NCBI GenBank assembly: GCA_001586965.3
Contig: LUCW03000310.1
Location: forward strand, 60,001-91,889
Source of the DNA: Sphaeroforma sirkka
Lineage: Eukaryota; Opisthokonta; Ichthyosporea; Ichthyophonida
DNA length: 31,889 nucleotides
Direction of reading: 5' to 3'
Shown: one piece after another, positions 27,854 through 31,889 of the stretch
Numbering within the stretch: position 1 is the first letter of the stretch
How the letters are laid out: each line of letters begins with the position of its first letter
Translations under genes and position numbers: made by a program
Notes under the pieces: generated by a model
Database searches by the model: none
Seen by the model: only the letters and a program-made list of their open reading frames with translations
Told to the model about the DNA's origin: nothing

Positions 27854-29000
27854 TACTAGACCTGTCGCCAATTAACAAACTAATTCCGCAACATAGTTTT
27901 CCCTTACCTAAGATAAGCGAGATACTACGCAAAATGGAGGGTGCGACTATCTTTTTTCAAGATAGACTTAAAAGCTGCATTCCATCAACTACAAATATAT
28001 CAGCCTCATAGGAAATACTTTTCCTTTACTTGGCAAGGTAAGAAGTACAAGTTTAAAGGTGCACCTGAAGGCTTACACATGTTACCTTCTTTCTTCCAAC
28101 AAGTTATGATGGAACTATTTGCGGACCTGTCGTATAACGTATCAGTCTATTTAGATGATATAGTTATCTTTACAAAGACAGCACATGAACATGCTAAACT
28201 CGTTAAAGAAGTCTTAAAGCGACTTAATCATGCTAAACTTAAGATTAACGAAGACAAGTGTTCTTTGCTAAAGATACTATACACTTACTTGGCTACAAAG
28301 TATCTCCAGCAGGGGTAGAAATTGATCCTGGCAAGAAACAGTTTCTGTTGGATTTATCAACACCAATTACTGGAAGAGATGTGAACGCTGTGTGTGGGTT
28401 TGTTAACTTCTTCTCGGATTCGGTACCGCATCTTTCTCATTACTTAAAGCCTTTCAGTCACCTACGGCTGCACAAAGGACCTTTGGGAAAGCTTTGGACT
28501 AAAGAATGTGATGATGCATTTAAACTAGTCAAAAGTAAAGTAATGGACGCACCCATCATGCAGTACCCTGTGGATGGTGTCCCATTCCAAGTAGCAACCG
28601 ACGCTTCAGATCGAGCGGTAGGTGGAGTGCTTACCAAACGATAAATGGTAAACCGCGCTACATACAATTCTTTAGCAAGAGTTATAATAAGAGTCAACGG
28701 AATTACCCTACCGTTAAACAAGAGCTCCTTGCTATAGTTACTGCGCTAAGACAGTTTAAAGACTACCTTTATGGAAGTTACTTTACTGTCGCCTGTGATC
28801 AAAAGTCTTTAACATACTTAAAAGATATGAACCCTGATTCACAGTTGGTGAGCCGCTGGCATGACATTATTGCCAAGTTTGCTTTTAATATAACACACAT
28901 ACCAGGAATACATAACCATCTTCCTGACATGCTCTCTCGACTTGTGCCCGACTACCAGAAAACAGTCAAGGAATTATTAGCAACCGATTGGATGCTAAAT
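27854..29000 (+). pseudogene. gypsy-type reverse transcriptase and RNase H, frame-broken
   Basis: RT motifs in order are VLDLSPINKLIP, HSFPLPKI, KIDLKAAFHQLQI, FTWQGKKYKFKGAPEGL, then VYLDDIVIF with the catalytic YLDD at 28148-28159, and HLLGYKVSPAGVEIDPGK. RNase H motifs are ATDASDRAVGGVL, QELLAIVTALRQFKDYL, VACDQKSLTYL and THIPGIHNHLPDMLSR. All catalytic residues are visible. Frames change at the T6 run 27952-27957, at the T3 run near 28264 and near 28640. This would copy element RNA into cDNA in the particle. Confidence 0.88.
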
Positions 29001-29017
29001 AAAAAATGGTTTAACCT

Positions 29018-29415
29018 CGCTCAATCACGATGGGGTCCATTTACTGTTGATATGTTCGCCGCAGAACATAACAAACAGGTTTCTGAATATAGGTCGTTGA
29101 CTCATCCTAAAGGTGATGCATTTCAGCTTGACTTATCAAAGCATAATGCGTGGGCTAACCCACCTTGTCAACTTATCGCACAGTTGTTAAATTATGTTAA
29201 TATTACTAAATCTACCATTACGCTGTGTTGTCCCTTACGTAACTCCGACCCATGGATACGTGATTTAATTAATATGATTCAAGACGAACCTATTTATGTC
29301 GACCGTGAAACCGACACGTTCTTGTATCAGAGATCCTATTCTATTAAGAAGACGCCTTGGAAACACACCATTGTTTGTCGCATCGGTCCTGCAGGTACCA
29401 CTAAGTGGAAACCCT
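29018..29415 (+). CDS. Dam-methyltransferase-like segment between RNase H and integrase
   Basis: In the same open frame as the end of RNase H (frame ends at TAA 29559). Seen: RWGPFTVDMFAAEHNKQ, then GDAFQLDLSKHNAWANPPC (NPPC at 29157-29168), then STITLCCPLRNSDPWIRDL. The pattern of an Asp-containing strand plus N, a DA(F/L)...W segment and an N/D-PP motif is that of the phage-type DNA N6-adenine methyltransferase (Dam) family. A similar domain is a regular part of DIRS elements, where it follows RNase H. The fourth NPP residue is Cys instead of the usual aromatic, so activity is doubtful. It could be a structural relic of the Dam fold. Confidence 0.6.
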
Positions 29416-29547
29416 CAACCGAATTCTTAGCTAAACTAGAGGAGTCTAAAGAGTTTGAACAAAAGCTCAAGACTCGTACAACACATGCACCCAACAAGAT
29501 TGTAGTCGAGGTAATGCCGATTGAAACGGCATTAGATCGTAAAAAAC

Positions 29548-30573
29548 ATGGAACTAGCTAAGGCCATGGATCGAAGACTCAAAACTCTAAGAGAACCTGA
29601 AGCTCGCACTCAACTACTTAAAGCGCTGCTTAAAGAACAGCCAGGAGTTGCGAAACAACTGAAGAAGATACTTCAACAATCCAATGTTGTCAATTATGTA
29701 TCTCAGGAGTCTACCCCTCCTGATACTGAGGTTGCCCTTTCCAACAGGACTATGGTTCATCCAGCCAGCGTTACGCAGAATGTGACTGACTTAGAGGAGC
29801 TCGAAAGTAGAGTTAAAATTATACATAATTTAACGCATCGAGCATATGAGCATACTTATAAAATGGCTATTCGTGCAGGGCTTGATCACCCGGCGCTGAA
29901 AGAAACCATACGTGAAGTATACCGACGCTGTACTGATTGTGAAAAGAACCAGATCAAGCGATACGGTTGGGCACCCCTAAAAAAGTGTGACAGAAGACCA
30001 ACCGATGCGCCGAGTCATAGTCGATTTGGTTAAACTCCCGCGATCCAAGCATACTGGCGATGTATATATCTGTCATTTCTTATGTGTGGCTTCGGGCTAT
30101 AACTTGCTTTATGCAATACCGAACAAACGTCCACAAACAGTGGCAGAATTATGCTATCACGTCTTCAATGACTTCGGTTTCCCCGAGTACTATGTTCTGA
30201 TAACGGTAGTGAGTTTTGTACCGACGTAATGGAGGCACTTATACTCGTATCAGGCATGACCCATAGGCGTGGTGTTCCTTACAAACCTCAAACGCAGGGT
30301 GCAAATGAGACACGTCATAGAGAACTTAAGAAACTCTTGCGTACCGCACTAGACGACGTTGAGGATATGTGGCCTTATCATTTGAAATGGGTTCAGACTC
30401 AAATGAATAACTGCATGAATCCTCAAACTGGAACACTCCCGCTTCACTATTTCTTTGGCCGCTATAGTGAATTACAAGCAACGTTTGATAAAACTGCGCC
30501 CGAGAAACACGCTACCCCGTGGCTACAAAAAAAGATCGAGCATATGCAGAACGTTGTTTACCCTGTTTACTGA
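29548..30573 (+). pseudogene. gypsy-type integrase (HHCC zinc domain and DD35E core), frame-broken
   Basis: The ATG at 29548 overlaps the end of the upstream frame. A helical linker leads into the zinc domain HNLTHRAYEHTYK ... YRRCTDCEKN. The catalytic core has the first Asp in RVIVDLVKLP (30022-30024), the second in SDNGSEF (30199-30201) and the Glu in QTQGANETRHRELKKLL (30307-30309). There are exactly 35 residues between the last two, the canonical DD35E spacing. Frames change near 30010 and near 30194, and a TGA stop follows at 30571. It would insert the cDNA into host chromosomes. Confidence 0.87.
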
Positions 30574-30977
30574 GCACAAAAAATCGCGTCCTACTTAAAG
30601 CGTATGACCGATGGAATAACACTAAGAACATTGTTCAGTTCAAAGTCGGCGATTACGTTAACATTATAAATCGAAACGCCAACGTTACCGAACTCTCTTC
30701 TAAGACGATAGGACCTTTTGTTATTTCCTACCATGATGAGAAGAGTGATACTTACGAAGTGAATAACATTGATGGTACTAGCGCAACCAATCTAGGCACT
30801 CACCGTATCCCTACCTCCGAACTCTCATTCGCTCGCTCATTTGATTCTGATGTACCAGTTATGGAGTCACAAGTCAAAGATATAATTGACAAAACATCCG
30901 AAGACGGTTACACTTACTACAAGACCCGTTTCATGGATGGGACAGTAGCTTGGCTAACCTCCGATGCATTTTCGTGA
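30574..30977 (+). pseudogene. Integrase C-terminus with GPY/F-type module and chromodomain-like end
   Basis: Readable from 30574 after a stop and a further frame change near 30600: KAYDRWNNTKNIVQFKVGDYV, then SKTIGPFVISYHDE, which fits the GPY/F module of gypsy integrases. It ends with VKDIIDKTSEDGYTYYKTRF followed by MDGTVAWLTSDAF. This end is loosely chromodomain-like (valine, I-L-D/K, aromatic, W), but the match is weak. If real, it would bias insertion toward particular chromatin. Confidence 0.65.
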
Positions 30978-31295
30978 ATCTCATGACTTTCTTCGTATCT
31001 TTAATAAGAAATGGAATAAGCGTTTACATAAGAACACACGAGATAAACGAAAAGGGTTTCTCAGGTGACTACAAACCCTGACGGATCTGAAATTCCCTAT
31101 TTGCCACCTACTTCCTACGTGACTAAACTTTCTGATCTGCTTACCAACAGTGCAGAAAATTGTTCAAACTTACTTACTAATGAAGAACAGCCTTTGGCTA
31201 TTACCTTACCAAATAATAAACGTAAGGCGCCTACATCGGAAATGGTTACTGGACCAAATACTAAACGACATAGAGTACAACATGAGTCTTGAACT
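30978..31295 (+). pseudogene. Basic C-terminal tail of the gypsy-type polyprotein
   Basis: From about 30967 an open stretch in another frame reads FNKKWNKRLHKNTRDKRKG, ending at TGA 31066-31068. An overlapping frame at 31065-31292 reads on to TPDGS-like and KRKAPTSE...TKRHRVQHES residues. Together they look like a Lys/Arg-rich tail to the polyprotein with nuclear-localisation-type clusters. No conserved domain recognised. Confidence 0.5.
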
Positions 31296-31418
31296 CGTAC
31301 ATATAGGCACATACTTACTCGATAAGTCATGACCGAAACCGTTTTTACTTTGGTTTTCGCTTTACCAACTAGATCGTATCTTAACGTACGTTCGTAGTTC
31401 TAAAAGCTACTGGGGCTA

Positions 31419-31889
31419 TGTAGAAATACGGCCTCCGGTCAGTCTAAAATATCAAGATCAATTGAGATAATACATTGGTTTTATTTGTATTTTAAATAAT
31501 TTAGTACAAGCTCTTTTTTCCAATATTTCCAAAGTGTTCTAAATTCACTTTGATGGCTCCAATAGCCTGAGTATTTGGTATGACTCATCTACTTGGACCT
31601 ATTTGAGACATTAGTAGATGTAGGATATTATAAACTAAATTTTATAATCTCCGAACTACTACTTATAGATTTTGGTCCTCCCGCCAATCTCCAAAATCCA
31701 ATAAGTCTTTTTTCTTTTTTTAACTTTTCTTCAGATGGAACTTTATTTATATCAGCTAATGTATTAACGTGACTTACGTTATTATGTCTATTTACAAATT
31801 AGGCAAGTGGTCATGAACACTTAGTACTTCTAGTGAAAATTATTCAATAAAGAACAGCTAGAGGTACGCCCTGTGTGATCGAGGATATT
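31419..31889 (+). repeat. Right LTR of the gypsy-type element, truncated by window end
   Basis: Direct repeat of 24349-24826, starting TGTAGAAATACGGCC. By eye there are about six substitutions and four or five indels, the indels mainly in T runs. The preceding ctactggggcta is a weak purine tract and may be the plus-strand primer site. Confidence 0.95.

Larger units (their letters stand above)
24349..31889 (+). mobile_element. Ty3/gypsy-type LTR retrotransposon with Dam-like domain, right LTR cut by window end
   Basis: Order: LTR, gag with zinc-finger motifs, aspartic protease, RT (YLDD), RNase H, Dam-methyltransferase-like segment, HHCC and DD35E integrase, GPY/F-type C-terminus, Lys/Arg-rich tail, LTR. 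RT and RNase H before integrase is the Ty3/gypsy order. The distance from LTR start to LTR start is 7070 nt. The two LTRs show only about six substitutions and a few short indels over about 475 nt, so the insertion looks young. As written the coding region is broken by about ten frame changes and in-frame stops, many at runs of three to six identical bases. Target-site duplication cannot be checked because the right end is off the window. Confidence 0.92.

Noticed and set aside
29541-29547. AAAAAAC as a -1 programmed frameshift site between RNase H/Dam-like region and integrase
   Set aside because: The codon phase is wrong for a -1 slip (zero-frame codons are AAA AAA CAT), and the downstream frame is +1. 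A run-length indel or re-start at ATG 29548 explains it better.

Overview
The window is nuclear DNA of a eukaryote with intron-rich, widely spaced genes. Introns run from about 0.17 to 1.9 kb with GTATGT/GTAAGT donors, and there are many TA microsatellites, intronic minisatellites and LTR retrotransposons. The gene set fits a unicellular opisthokont, most plausibly an ichthyosporean-like holozoan protist. That placement is an inference from gene content and intron style, not a database match.

Layout. Positions 1-6776 (+) hold the 3' ten exons of a SPIN90/NCKIPSD (Dip1/Ldb17) homologue, cut by the left edge inside its SH3 domain. It is an activator of the Arp2/3 complex. Positions 11466-7710 (-) hold a complete five-exon hemolysin III/PAQR-type seven-membrane-segment protein of 242 aa. 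Positions 14718-12140 (-) hold the 3' five exons of a leucine-rich-repeat protein with RI-type repeats. Positions 15718-20076 (+) hold a three-exon JmjC ribosomal oxygenase (RIOX1/NO66 family) with one apparent frameshift. Positions 20077-21796 are gene-poor.

The right third is mobile DNA. At 21797-24188 is a deleted Ty1/copia-like element that keeps gag, zinc knuckles and protease but has no integrase or RT. It is bounded by LTR sequences in inverted rather than direct orientation. From 24349 to beyond the right edge is a nearly full-length Ty3/gypsy-type element with direct LTRs, gag, protease, RT, RNase H, an extra Dam-methyltransferase-like segment, DD35E integrase and a long C-terminal tail. 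Its gag carries an antisense tRNA-like (SINE-like) insertion that leaves the frame open.

The four host genes do not form a pathway. They are ordinary neighbours: SPIN90 and the hemolysin III gene are convergent, the LRR and hemolysin III genes are in tandem, and the LRR and RIOX1 genes are divergent. The most interesting signals are structural. Two introns contain tandem arrays that run right into a splice site and copy splice-site-like sequence. The gypsy element has an additional methyltransferase-like module. Reading-frame breaks in both retroelements fall largely at homopolymers although the gypsy LTR pair is nearly identical. I found no clear novel defence or metabolic system.
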